A DNA stretch of 64,000 nt, taken from positions 5,222-69,221 of the forward strand of contig CAWKLL010000049.1 in the NCBI GenBank assembly GCA_963850255.1. The letters are read 5' to 3'. The DNA comes from J054 sp963850255. Its GTDB lineage: Bacteria > Pseudomonadota > Gammaproteobacteria > Steroidobacterales > GCA-2729495. Every line of letters begins with the position of its first letter. Positions within the stretch are counted from its first letter, which is position 1. The notes under the pieces are model-generated. The model searched no databases. It was not told where the DNA came from and saw only the letters and a program-made list of their open reading frames with translations. Below are positions 26,027 to 34,609 of the stretch, piece after piece. A program made the translations under genes and the position numbers.

Positions 26027-26947
26027 ATGATCCCTGCAGCACGACGGCCGACCTTTAAGCAGCTCAGTTACTTCCTGGCACTGGAAGCGCAGGAGCATTT
26101 CGGGCGCGCCGCGGAGGCTTGCAGCGTGTCGCCCTCGGCCTTCAGCGTGGCCATACAGGAACTCGAGAACCAGCTCGGCGTGCAGCTCATCGACCGCTCC
26201 CGGCGCCAGATAGCCATTACCCGCCTGGGGCGTGAGGTCGCGGCGCAGGCGCGTTTGGTACTCAGGGACCTGGACCAGCTTACGGACCTGGCCGACGCCA
26301 ACCATAAACCCCTGAGCGGACGGCTCACCCTGGGCGTAATTCCGACCATCGCGCCCTTCCTGCTGCCGCGCTGGCTGCCGGAACTGAAACGCGCCTATCC
26401 CGAACTCAAGTTGTATTTCCGCGAGGGCCAGACACAACTGTTGCTGGAACAATTGGCCAGCGGCGATCTCGACCTGGTGCTGCTGGCACTGCCCTACGCC
26501 ACCCGCCAGCTCCAGGTCATGCCGCTATTTGAAGATCGATTCCTGCTCGCCTGCCACGCTGACACGACACTGGTTGACCCGCAAAATTTTTCCCTTAACC
26601 GGGTGACGGCGGAAAGCGTGTTGCTGCTGGAAGACGGCCACTGTCTGCGCGATCACGCGCTGGCCGCCTGCGGAGTTCAGGACCTGGAATCAATCAACCG
26701 TTTTTCCGCCTCGAGTCTGTTTACATTGCTGGGCATGGTTGACGAAGACCTGGGCATAACCTTTCTACCGGAAATGGCTATTGACTCCGCCCTGCTGTCG
26801 CAGACCAGCATCAAGACTTACCCGATGAAGCGTGAAGCGCGGCGCGAGATTGCCCTGGTCTGGCGCAAAGCCAGCGCTCGCAGCGACGAATTCACCGAAC
26901 TTGGCCAACACCTTATTGACAATGCCGCAGGTGATTGCGAGCCGTGA
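26027..26947 (+). CDS. oxyR: OxyR-type LysR-family peroxide-responsive regulator
   Basis: A 306-residue LysR-type activator. The winged helix-turn-helix is at about 10-65 (FKQLSYFLALEAQEHFGRAAEACSVSPSAFS). The regulatory domain holds LLLEDGHCLRDHALAACG, with Cys206 and Cys215 nine residues apart and in the same sequence context as the redox pair Cys199/Cys208 of E. coli OxyR, so peroxide sensing by disulfide formation is very likely. It is divergent from dps and the peroxiredoxin-glutaredoxin gene, its probable targets. The ATG at 26027 gives the normal N-terminus. Confidence 0.92.
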   Translation: MIPAARRPTFKQLSYFLALEAQEHFGRAAEACSVSPSAFSVAIQELENQLGVQLIDRSRRQIAITRLGREVAAQARLVLRDLDQLTDLADANHKPLSGRLTLGVIPTIAPFLLPRWLPELKRAYPELKLYFREGQTQLLLEQLASGDLDLVLLALPYATRQLQVMPLFEDRFLLACHADTTLVDPQNFSLNRVTAESVLLLEDGHCLRDHALAACGVQDLESINRFSASSLFTLLGMVDEDLGITFLPEMAIDSALLSQTSIKTYPMKREARREIALVWRKASARSDEFTELGQHLIDNAAGDCEP

Positions 26948-26981
26948 TCTGTGCGTAGGAGCAAGCTAGACTCCGCACTGC

Positions 26982-28103
26982 ATGAACGACTCAACTCACG
27001 GGCCACCGCCGCCAGAAAATCCGCAACGCATCCTGATCGTTGTGCTGCCCGCGCTGGGTGACGTATTGCTGGCGACGGGTCTGATCGCGGCGGTAAAACG
27101 ACGCTATCCACAAGCCGGCATCGACGTTGTACTGCGTGCCGGCCAGGCCGGCATCCTGGCTGGTAACCCAGACGTCGCCGCTGTCATCGAGCATGAGCGG
27201 CGTCCCGGCCGACGGCTTAGCTTGCGTTATCTCACCTGCCTGTTCCGGCGCTATGACCTGGCGATCAGCGCGGCCACGGTCGATCGCGCCGCGCTAATTT
27301 GCCTGGCAGCGGCCGCCTATCGCGTCGGCGTCATACCTGCCCGCGGGCGCGGACGCTGGTGGAAAACACGGCTTTTTCAGCGCTGGTTTACCGCTGACAA
27401 TTCTCTGCATACGGTGCGCCAGAACCAGGCCATCGCCGACCTGCTGGATCTTGGCATGGCCAGTCCTTTAGTCGCACCAACGAGCAGTGAGGGTAAACAG
27501 GCCGTAACCCAGGCACTCGGCCCGGAATGGCAGACACAGCGTTACGCGGTTCTGCATCCGACACCAGCGGTGCCGGTCAAACGCTGGCCGGCATCGGCCT
27601 GGGCAGAGCTGGCAGACTGGCTGGTGCAGAAGGGCTATCGAGTCGTCGTTACCGGCGGCCCGGGAGACAGCGAAGCGGACTACCTGGACAAGCTGCGCGC
27701 AGGCTTTCGCAGCCCCGCTGACTGGCTGCCCGGCCGGCTAAGCCTGGCTGATATGAGCACACTGCTGGGCCAAGCGGCAGTGTACGTGGGCGTGGACACC
27801 CTGGTCAGCCATCTAGCCGCCGCTAACGGCACCCCGTGCATCACCTTGTTCGGCCCGACGGACCCCGCCAAATGGGCGCCCTGGCCACAGGGCCAGGACA
27901 CGCGACAGAACCCCTTCGCACGCCAGGGCTCAGACAAAGTCGGCAACGTCACTGTGGTGCAGGGCAACGGCGACTGTGTGCCCTGCCTCAAGTCCGGATG
28001 CCTGAATCGCTGGGACAGCTATAGTCGCTGCCTTGATGAACTCAGCGCGGCGCGCGTAATCAGCGCCACCGCAGCAGCCATCGACGAGCCAGTTACGCGC
28101 TGA
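26982..28103 (+). CDS. Glycosyltransferase family 9 (LPS heptosyltransferase-like)
   Basis: A 373-residue GT9 protein resembling RfaF/RfaQ heptosyltransferases, which transfer ADP-heptose to the inner LPS core at the cytoplasmic face. Features are ILIVVLPALGDVLLATGLIAAVKRR at the N-terminus, LHPTPAVPVKRWPASAWAEL in the middle with the donor-binding Lys-Arg-Trp, VVVTGGPGDSE, and VGVDTLVSHLAAANGTPCITLFGPTDPAKWAPW near the end. No other LPS gene is adjacent. Its 3' end overlaps the convergent aminotransferase gene by 11 bases. Donor and acceptor are not determined. Confidence 0.9.
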   Translation: MNDSTHGPPPPENPQRILIVVLPALGDVLLATGLIAAVKRRYPQAGIDVVLRAGQAGILAGNPDVAAVIEHERRPGRRLSLRYLTCLFRRYDLAISAATVDRAALICLAAAAYRVGVIPARGRGRWWKTRLFQRWFTADNSLHTVRQNQAIADLLDLGMASPLVAPTSSEGKQAVTQALGPEWQTQRYAVLHPTPAVPVKRWPASAWAELADWLVQKGYRVVVTGGPGDSEADYLDKLRAGFRSPADWLPGRLSLADMSTLLGQAAVYVGVDTLVSHLAAANGTPCITLFGPTDPAKWAPWPQGQDTRQNPFARQGSDKVGNVTVVQGNGDCVPCLKSGCLNRWDSYSRCLDELSAARVISATAAAIDEPVTR

Positions 28104-29343
28104 GTGCGCGAACTTCTTCACCGATGATCTCGATACCACGGCGCACCTGCGCCGGATCCTGGGCGTAACTCAAACGAATGCACTGATGTTGATGCGACCA
28201 GTCGTCCTGCAAGCCGGGAAAAAAATGATGCCCGGGCAGCACAAATACGCCGCGGGCTTTCAGGCGCTCATACAAGGCCTGGCTGGTCACCGGTAGTTCG
28301 GGTAGCCACAACCAGAGAAACAGCGCACCTTCGGGCTTATGCACGAAATATTCTGTACCGGCCATTGATTCCTGCAACCAGGCTAAAGCCTGAGCCGCGC
28401 GTTGCCGGTAGAAGGGCTTAATAACATCACGACTGAGCGGAATAATTTCACCGCTGCTGACCAGCTCGCGAACCAGCACTGCACCGACGCTGCTTACCGC
28501 GAGGCTGGCTATGGCGTTGACACTGGCGATGGCGTCGACGATCTCTTCCTGGGCAATAATGATGCCGGTACGCACCGCCGGCAAACCGATTTTCGACAAA
28601 CTCATGCAGAGAATGACATTGTCGTCCCAGTAGGGTTTGGCGTCGGTAAACACAATTTGCGGAAACGGCAGGCCGTAAGCGTTGTCCAGAATCAGCGGCA
28701 CATCGTGATCGCGGGCCAGCGCGGCCAGCTGCTCGACTTCCGCGTCGCTGTGCACGTTGCCGGTGGGATTACAGGGGCGCGAGACACAGACGGCGTTTAC
28801 CTCGTCGCCAAGCTTCAGGTGCTCGAAGTCAACGTGATACTTGAACAAACGATCATCCAGGTACTCGATGGCCGGGCGCTGCGCGGTGAATAGTTCTTCC
28901 GTCACGCCAAGATCGTTGTAGCCGGCGTACTCAGGCACCATCGGCAAGAGGATGCGCCGCGACAGCCCGTCGTCGCAGGGACCCGCCAACAGGTTAAACA
29001 GCAGGAAAAAGCCGCTTTGACTGCCACCGGTCAAAGCGATGTTTTGCGGACCCAGCGGCCAGCCGTATTCGCGTTTCAGCAGCGCTGCCAATGCGGTGCG
29101 AAACTGGAGTTCGCCCGCGGGCGACGCGTAGTCTGCGAGCATGCGCCGCAGTTCACGCGGCGTGTCTGCAATCTCACGCAGGCGCTTTGCCAGCAGCTCG
29201 AGAACCTCCGGAATATGCGCCGGGTTACCGCCACCCAGCATCATGGCCGGCGATTCGCTGGCCATAGCCTCACCAAGATCATCCATCAGCTCCCGCGCGC
29301 CGCTGCGGCGCGTGAAGCGCTGACCAAAAGTCGAGAGTTTCAT
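28093..29343 (-). CDS. avtA: Valine-pyruvate aminotransferase (AvtA-like)
   Basis: A fold-type I PLP aminotransferase (416 aa) matching AvtA, which exchanges amino groups between valine and pyruvate, making alanine. Family features are MMLGGGNPAHIPEV near the N-terminus, ALTGGSQSGFFLLFNLL, SRPCNPTGNVHSD, and the PLP-binding Lys in SLSKIGLPAVRTGI. The C-terminus (RGVFVLPGHHFFPG, QCIRLSYA) is also typical. It stands 86 bases downstream of the TPP enzyme on the same strand and could be co-transcribed. Another closely related aminotransferase specificity cannot be excluded. Confidence 0.9.
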   Translation of the reverse strand: MKLSTFGQRFTRRSGARELMDDLGEAMASESPAMMLGGGNPAHIPEVLELLAKRLREIADTPRELRRMLADYASPAGELQFRTALAALLKREYGWPLGPQNIALTGGSQSGFFLLFNLLAGPCDDGLSRRILLPMVPEYAGYNDLGVTEELFTAQRPAIEYLDDRLFKYHVDFEHLKLGDEVNAVCVSRPCNPTGNVHSDAEVEQLAALARDHDVPLILDNAYGLPFPQIVFTDAKPYWDDNVILCMSLSKIGLPAVRTGIIIAQEEIVDAIASVNAIASLAVSSVGAVLVRELVSSGEIIPLSRDVIKPFYRQRAAQALAWLQESMAGTEYFVHKPEGALFLWLWLPELPVTSQALYERLKARGVFVLPGHHFFPGLQDDWSHQHQCIRLSYAQDPAQVRRGIEIIGEEVRALSA

Positions 29344-29429
29344 GACAGGCTGGGCTTCGAAGCCGAATGAAAATGGCTGGGTATTGTCACAGAAGCAATC
29401 TGCGAATCACAGCGCAGGCGGCGGGAGTT

Positions 29430-31343
29430 TTAAACGCGTCGAGTCCTTTCAGACGCGATGGAAATCTGCGGGTACCAGGTTTCCTCGGTTGGCTGACCCT
29501 TGCGATCCAGCTGCATGATGACAGCATCGATCAGGAACGGCCGCCCTTCTCGCGTTACGTCCCTGGCACGCTTGAGGGCCTTGATCAGGCCATCCGGATC
29601 GTTGACCGTGGCCGCGTCAATTTCAAAGCTGCGCGCCAGGCCGGCGAAGTCAACCTGCGGATCGCCGAGGTAGCAGGTGATATCGCGCCATTGCTCACGC
29701 CGCGCCTCATCACGCATCAGCGGCGAGCGGTCCTGGATACGATTACGCTCATTGTCGTAACTGCGATTATTGAACACCACCATGATGATGGGGATGTCAT
29801 AGCGCGCCGCGGTCCACAGCGCTTCAATCTGTCCGAATAACAAGGCGCCGTCGCCGACGACGCAGGCAACCTGGCGGTCCGGTTTAGCCACTTTTGCACC
29901 CATGGCAGCACCCAGGCTCCAGCCCAGCGCATAACCCGTAGTCTGGCCAACCAGCCATTTCTTGCCCAGGTCAAAGTTCATCCAGTAATACGGCGTGCGG
30001 TAGTCGAGTTCTGCGACCACAATGGCATCCTCTTCCAGCGCGCGGTCCAGTTCGAACGACAGGCGCTCCCAGGAAAGAGGGCTGGCGTTCCAATGTGTCT
30101 TCGCTGCCTGCAAGCGTTTCTCGTCCGCCAGCGCCTGCTGCTCGCGCGCGGCTGCCAGGCGCGGGGCGCTGATTTTCTGCAAGCGATCCGCCGTCGCCAT
30201 GGACTTCACGGTCTCGGTCAAGGCCTCAATGGTTTCCTGCATGCCGGCGGCGATAGCAATATCCGTCGGATACACGTTGGCAATGGATTCATATTCGATG
30301 CGCGCGTGGACCGTGCGTGCCTTGCGTGGTACGGGGGCGGTAAACAAACCCGGATCGGGCGCCGGTGCGCCCAGATTGATGAACAAGTCCGTGCGCGCCA
30401 GCCCGCGCGGCACGCCCAGGCCATAGAAACCCGCGAACAGCGAATGGCGAAACGGCACGTCGCCGTAAACGCTAAAGCCCTGTGCCACCGGCGCACCCAC
30501 AAGCTCAGCCAATTCCATCAGCGCCGCATTCGCGCCGGCCCGTGTTACCTCAGCGCCCGCGCATAAAAGCGGTGACTTGGCATCCAGCAGCCAGCGCGCG
30601 GTGGTTTCAATCAAGGCAGGATCCGGCGGCATTTTCATGGAAACCTTAAAGCGATCCTGCGGATAAATTTGCTGGCGCAGATTACGCTCGCCGAGAATAT
30701 TCAGCGGAAAGCGCACATGCACAGGGCCACCCGGCGGCGTTCCGGCTACCTTGATAGCGCGGCGGGTCATTTCACTTACCTGTTTCCCGTTGCTGACTTC
30801 CCAGCGCCACTTGGTGAACTGTTCCAGGGGCTCCAGCCAGTCCTGCATTTGCTGGAAGGTATTGCGACCCGGACGTTCGTTGCTGGGACCGTCAGAAAAA
30901 ACCGCGATAGAAGAGCGATCTTTCCAGGCGTTGTAGAGGTTATTCAGGGTGCTCGGTATCGCTACCCCCGGCACAAACAACACGGCCGTCTCGCCACTGG
31001 CCAGTTCATAGCCATGGGCCATGCTGGTGGCCTGGGATTCAGCAATGGAAAGAATCAGGCGCGTCTGGTCCTGCACTGCCAGCGCGTCGAAGAACGGCGA
31101 CATTCCGGTGGCCGTGGTACCGAAGATGTTACGCACGCCGGCTGCCTGCAGGGTTGCCAGCAATATCTCGCTGCCGGTGCCCTCAATCCGCTCGCCAAGC
31201 TCCGGCGGCGGAATCTGGGCGCTGGCCAGGGAGCCCGTAACGGACTGTACGGCTGCAGCACTATAGCCGAGCGCGGCCAGGCCCCTGGCAAAGTCGCGCC
31301 GGGAAATTTCCAGGTCGATGAATCGCTTGAGTAAGTCGCGCAT
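29430..31343 (-). CDS. TPP-dependent enzyme of the acetolactate synthase/benzoylformate decarboxylase superfamily with Tat leader
   Basis: A 637-residue thiamine-diphosphate enzyme with three domains. The N-terminal pyrimidine-binding domain has the catalytic Glu in IAESQATSMAHGYELASG; the C-terminal diphosphate-binding motif runs from GDGALLFGQ to NNRSYDNE. The N-terminus, ISRRDFARGLAALGYSAAA, fits the twin-arginine consensus (S-R-R-x-F) well, so the folded enzyme with its cofactor is probably exported, which is rare in this superfamily. It lies downstream of a TonB receptor and a secreted carboxylesterase on the same strand. Decarboxylation or carboligation of a 2-oxo acid is likely; the substrate is unknown. 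Confidence 0.88.
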   Translation of the reverse strand: MRDLLKRFIDLEISRRDFARGLAALGYSAAAVQSVTGSLASAQIPPPELGERIEGTGSEILLATLQAAGVRNIFGTTATGMSPFFDALAVQDQTRLILSIAESQATSMAHGYELASGETAVLFVPGVAIPSTLNNLYNAWKDRSSIAVFSDGPSNERPGRNTFQQMQDWLEPLEQFTKWRWEVSNGKQVSEMTRRAIKVAGTPPGGPVHVRFPLNILGERNLRQQIYPQDRFKVSMKMPPDPALIETTARWLLDAKSPLLCAGAEVTRAGANAALMELAELVGAPVAQGFSVYGDVPFRHSLFAGFYGLGVPRGLARTDLFINLGAPAPDPGLFTAPVPRKARTVHARIEYESIANVYPTDIAIAAGMQETIEALTETVKSMATADRLQKISAPRLAAAREQQALADEKRLQAAKTHWNASPLSWERLSFELDRALEEDAIVVAELDYRTPYYWMNFDLGKKWLVGQTTGYALGWSLGAAMGAKVAKPDRQVACVVGDGALLFGQIEALWTAARYDIPIIMVVFNNRSYDNERNRIQDRSPLMRDEARREQWRDITCYLGDPQVDFAGLARSFEIDAATVNDPDGLIKALKRARDVTREGRPFLIDAVIMQLDRKGQPTEETWYPQISIASERTRRV

Positions 31344-31464
31344 GCGGCGTCTCCGCTGTAATTCCCACCCTGTCGCCGCGTCATGAGTCGCTCGACGACG
31401 ACTGCCCGTCTGCGAAGAAAGCCCAGGTCGGATCGACTACGACGCTATAACGGCGTTCGCCTGA

Positions 31465-34464
31465 CTATTCCGCGCCGAACCGGTACGAAGCCCGGACGCC
31501 AACAACCCGCGGTGGCGGCAAAAACACCGAGCTGTACAAGGGCAAATCCACCATCACGATGTCCTTCGGCGCCGGCGATGCCTCGGCAAGATCGATGCCG
31601 CTGGCGAGCACAAAACAACAACCCAGACCCGGTCCACCACCGGTAAAGCGCACGGTGTCGTCATCAAAAACATTGGTGACGTAAGCCAGGATGTCCCAGC
31701 GCTCTGACGCCAGCCCGATGCGGAAGTCTGTATTCCAGTACGCTTTCACGAAAGCGGCATTCTCAATATCCGTGAACCGCTTATCCGTCCACTGCACGTC
31801 AGTTTCGATAAACAGCCCCAGGTTGGAACTCAGCTGCCGGTCGTAGCGTATCGAGCCGGCAAAGGCGCCGTTTGCCGCATCCTCAAGATCGTTACCGGTG
31901 TAATCGACTTCGCAAAGATCATTGGGTCCGCCGGGGATAGACGGGACCGGTCGGCAGTTACCTGCGCCCGCGGCGCGCACCGCGCTGGACGTATTCACCT
32001 TGAAGTCGGTGTACTCGGTATTCAGCCAGGTATAGCCGCCCGCCACCAGCCAGGAGCCGCCGATAAACTCACCGACCGGCTGCCAGGTCACCTCAATTTC
32101 GGCACCCCAGGCTTCTGCGGAACCGGCATTCTCAATCTTAGATACCAGCCGACCGTCGTTACCAAGATCCGAGCTAAGCGCCTGCTTGTCCGTGTAGTCC
32201 TGAAAAAAGATCGCGCCATTCACGCGCAGTGTCCGGTCAATCCATTCCGACTTGCCACCGACTTCCCAGACCGTCATCTTTTCTGGCTCAAACTCGGTCA
32301 GTTCGCGGTCGAGTCCCGAGGAACCCACAGTCAGCAAGCTGAATCCGCCTGGCTTCTCGGATTTCGACCACTTGAAGAACAACAGCATGTCCTCCGTGGC
32401 CTTCCAGTCCAGCGTCAGCTTGGGGATAAACCAGGACTCTTTTTTGCTCAGAGTATCCACGCACCAGGGATTGAACGCGTCGATACCATCCGGCTCGCCA
32501 TCTCCGTTGACGTCGTCGCCAGGACCATACTGGATTGATCGGGCCACGCCGGCAGGGTCCTGCTGGCGGCAAAGATCAGGAATGGTATCGAGGAGTTCCG
32601 GCTCATCCACCGGGTCGAAAGAATCGGCAAATTGAAAAGCAGGCGTATACGGCCCGCAGGGACGGAAAAAGATGCCGCAGGGATTAAAGCCGCCGGGACC
32701 GCCCGATGCGCCAGGATCATAAAAAATCGGGCCGAAGACATTGGTTTCCTCAATACTGTAGCGACCTTCGACAGTCAGGTTTACGGCATCAGTCATGGCC
32801 CACTCGAACTGGCCGTATACCGACTGGTGATCAGTATCCCGATCGGCAGGACTCGGCCTGCGGAACGGGTCGGAGGCACGCAGATAGGGCGCATTCAGCG
32901 CTTCCGTATAGCCAGGGCAGGCCTCGTTATTGACCGGAACAATAAAATTAATACTGCTATTCCAGAAACAATGGCTACCCGAAACCTGCGAGGTGATGGA
33001 GCGACTGTCGTTATCGACGTTTTCCTGCCAGACCACGGCACCCACGGCCGCATTAATCGGGCCGTCAAAGGCCGTGGCGTAGCGTATTTCAAGATTGATT
33101 TGTTCGGTTTCTTTGTCGTTGTTGAAACTGAACGAGTTCACATTGCCGTCGAGATAAATATTGTCGGCCGGCACGCCAAAGGCATTGGAGTCCTGGGTTT
33201 CACTATTCTCATCCAGCAAATAGCCGGCCCAGAACGTGAATGCGCCCTTCTCCAGGACCCATTCGCCCGTCAGTGCCAGGCGCCAGAAGTCACGGTCGAA
33301 GCCCGCGTAGTCCTGTCCGGGCGTGCGCGGATCCGTCGCCTGGCGAATCTCCACATCGTCGCCGTCGGGTATGGCACCGGTATAGGCCAGGTACTGGTCC
33401 TCGCAGTGCGGACTAAGGAACGGATTGGCCAACACTACAGCCCGATATTCGGCCGGCGTACCGGTGTCTGGATCAGGGAAACCCAGTGAGGCGGCGATCG
33501 CCGGGTCTACGATCCGGCGGGCTTTCTCAACCAGGCGCTGATCGTTGATTTCGCCCGGCCCGGCTACCTGCGCAGGGTCGCCGATAGCGGTAATAAAATC
33601 CTCATAACACTGCGAAAGGTTGGCGCCGCCGGGTCCATCCTGAGCGGACACAGGCACATCGAGAATGGTATTAAATGGCAGGAAGGTCTGCGCCGAGGGC
33701 TTACCCTCGTCGCCGGTGTACTCAGCGCGGAAATTCAGCGTCAGGCCGTTCTCGAAAACCGAGCGGGTACTCAGGGCCAGGCCAAAGCCCTCCTGATCGG
33801 AAAGCGAGTTGCCCGTGAGGCTATTCTCGTAAAAACCTTTTTCATTCCACAGCGAGGCATTGAAACGCACACCCAAAGCATCGCCCAGCACGGGAAAACT
33901 GACGCTGGCAGAACCGCTGTACTGATCTTCGGCATTGGCATCAATACGTACATCCGCCTCAAATTCGTCGGACGGTTGTTTGGTGATGTACTGAATCGCA
34001 CCGTTAAAGGCGGATCGGCCGTACAGTGCAATCTGCGGGCCTTTGACGACCTCGATACGCTCCACATCAAGCAGGCGCGTATTCACCAGCAGCGAACCGC
34101 CGGAGCTGGTAATGGCTTCGCTGGACAGATCAATGCCGTCAACCAGGACCGCAACATTCTGGCGTCCGCGCGTCGGCGACAAGCCGCGAATCACGATACG
34201 CGTATCAGATTGGGCAAAGGACTCGTCAAACTGCAAACTCGGCGTGAGCTTGGCGATATCACCGATGCGATTAATGCCCTTGCGTTCGATGGCGTCGCGT
34301 GAAAACGCGGTCACCGATACCGGCACATCCTGCAGGTTTTCTTCTTTTTTACGCGCCGTGACGATGATCTCGTCAATCTGGGCAAAACTGCTGCCGGCAA
34401 ACATGAATGTAGTCAGAGCGACCACGGTTACGGCCAGCGGCCGCCGCATGCGGAGTCCGTTCAA
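31465..34464 (-). CDS. TonB-dependent outer-membrane receptor
   Basis: A 999-residue receptor for energised uptake across the outer membrane. A signal peptide (RRPLAVTVVALTTFMFAGSSFA) is followed by the TonB-box region DEIIVTARKKEENLQDVPVS, a plug domain (VIRGLSPTRGRQNVAVLVDG, VERIEVVKGPQIALYG, GAIQYITKQ) and a long beta-barrel ending GVRASYRFGAE. The form resembles the many receptors of environmental gammaproteobacteria that import carbohydrates, aromatics or other organics rather than siderophores only. The TTG start has AGGGGG six bases upstream; an ATG five codons later is the alternative. Neighbours are a carboxylesterase (upstream) and the TPP enzyme (downstream), suggesting a linked uptake and degradation unit. 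Confidence 0.95.
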   Translation of the reverse strand: MNGLRMRRPLAVTVVALTTFMFAGSSFAQIDEIIVTARKKEENLQDVPVSVTAFSRDAIERKGINRIGDIAKLTPSLQFDESFAQSDTRIVIRGLSPTRGRQNVAVLVDGIDLSSEAITSSGGSLLVNTRLLDVERIEVVKGPQIALYGRSAFNGAIQYITKQPSDEFEADVRIDANAEDQYSGSASVSFPVLGDALGVRFNASLWNEKGFYENSLTGNSLSDQEGFGLALSTRSVFENGLTLNFRAEYTGDEGKPSAQTFLPFNTILDVPVSAQDGPGGANLSQCYEDFITAIGDPAQVAGPGEINDQRLVEKARRIVDPAIAASLGFPDPDTGTPAEYRAVVLANPFLSPHCEDQYLAYTGAIPDGDDVEIRQATDPRTPGQDYAGFDRDFWRLALTGEWVLEKGAFTFWAGYLLDENSETQDSNAFGVPADNIYLDGNVNSFSFNNDKETEQINLEIRYATAFDGPINAAVGAVVWQENVDNDSRSITSQVSGSHCFWNSSINFIVPVNNEACPGYTEALNAPYLRASDPFRRPSPADRDTDHQSVYGQFEWAMTDAVNLTVEGRYSIEETNVFGPIFYDPGASGGPGGFNPCGIFFRPCGPYTPAFQFADSFDPVDEPELLDTIPDLCRQQDPAGVARSIQYGPGDDVNGDGEPDGIDAFNPWCVDTLSKKESWFIPKLTLDWKATEDMLLFFKWSKSEKPGGFSLLTVGSSGLDRELTEFEPEKMTVWEVGGKSEWIDRTLRVNGAIFFQDYTDKQALSSDLGNDGRLVSKIENAGSAEAWGAEIEVTWQPVGEFIGGSWLVAGGYTWLNTEYTDFKVNTSSAVRAAGAGNCRPVPSIPGGPNDLCEVDYTGNDLEDAANGAFAGSIRYDRQLSSNLGLFIETDVQWTDKRFTDIENAAFVKAYWNTDFRIGLASERWDILAYVTNVFDDDTVRFTGGGPGLGCCFVLASGIDLAEASPAPKDIVMVDLPLYSSVFLPPPRVVGVRASYRFGAE

Positions 34465-34609
34465 AGCTATCCCCCTGTATTCGAACGCAGCGATCTACGC
34501 CGCACGGTTCTGGCCGCCTCCACGGCCAAAGGTCATAAGATCATAACCTTTCTGCCGACGTCAGTCCTAAACCCTTCCCGGTCCACTGCGCGGAACGACC
34601 GCTGCAGTC

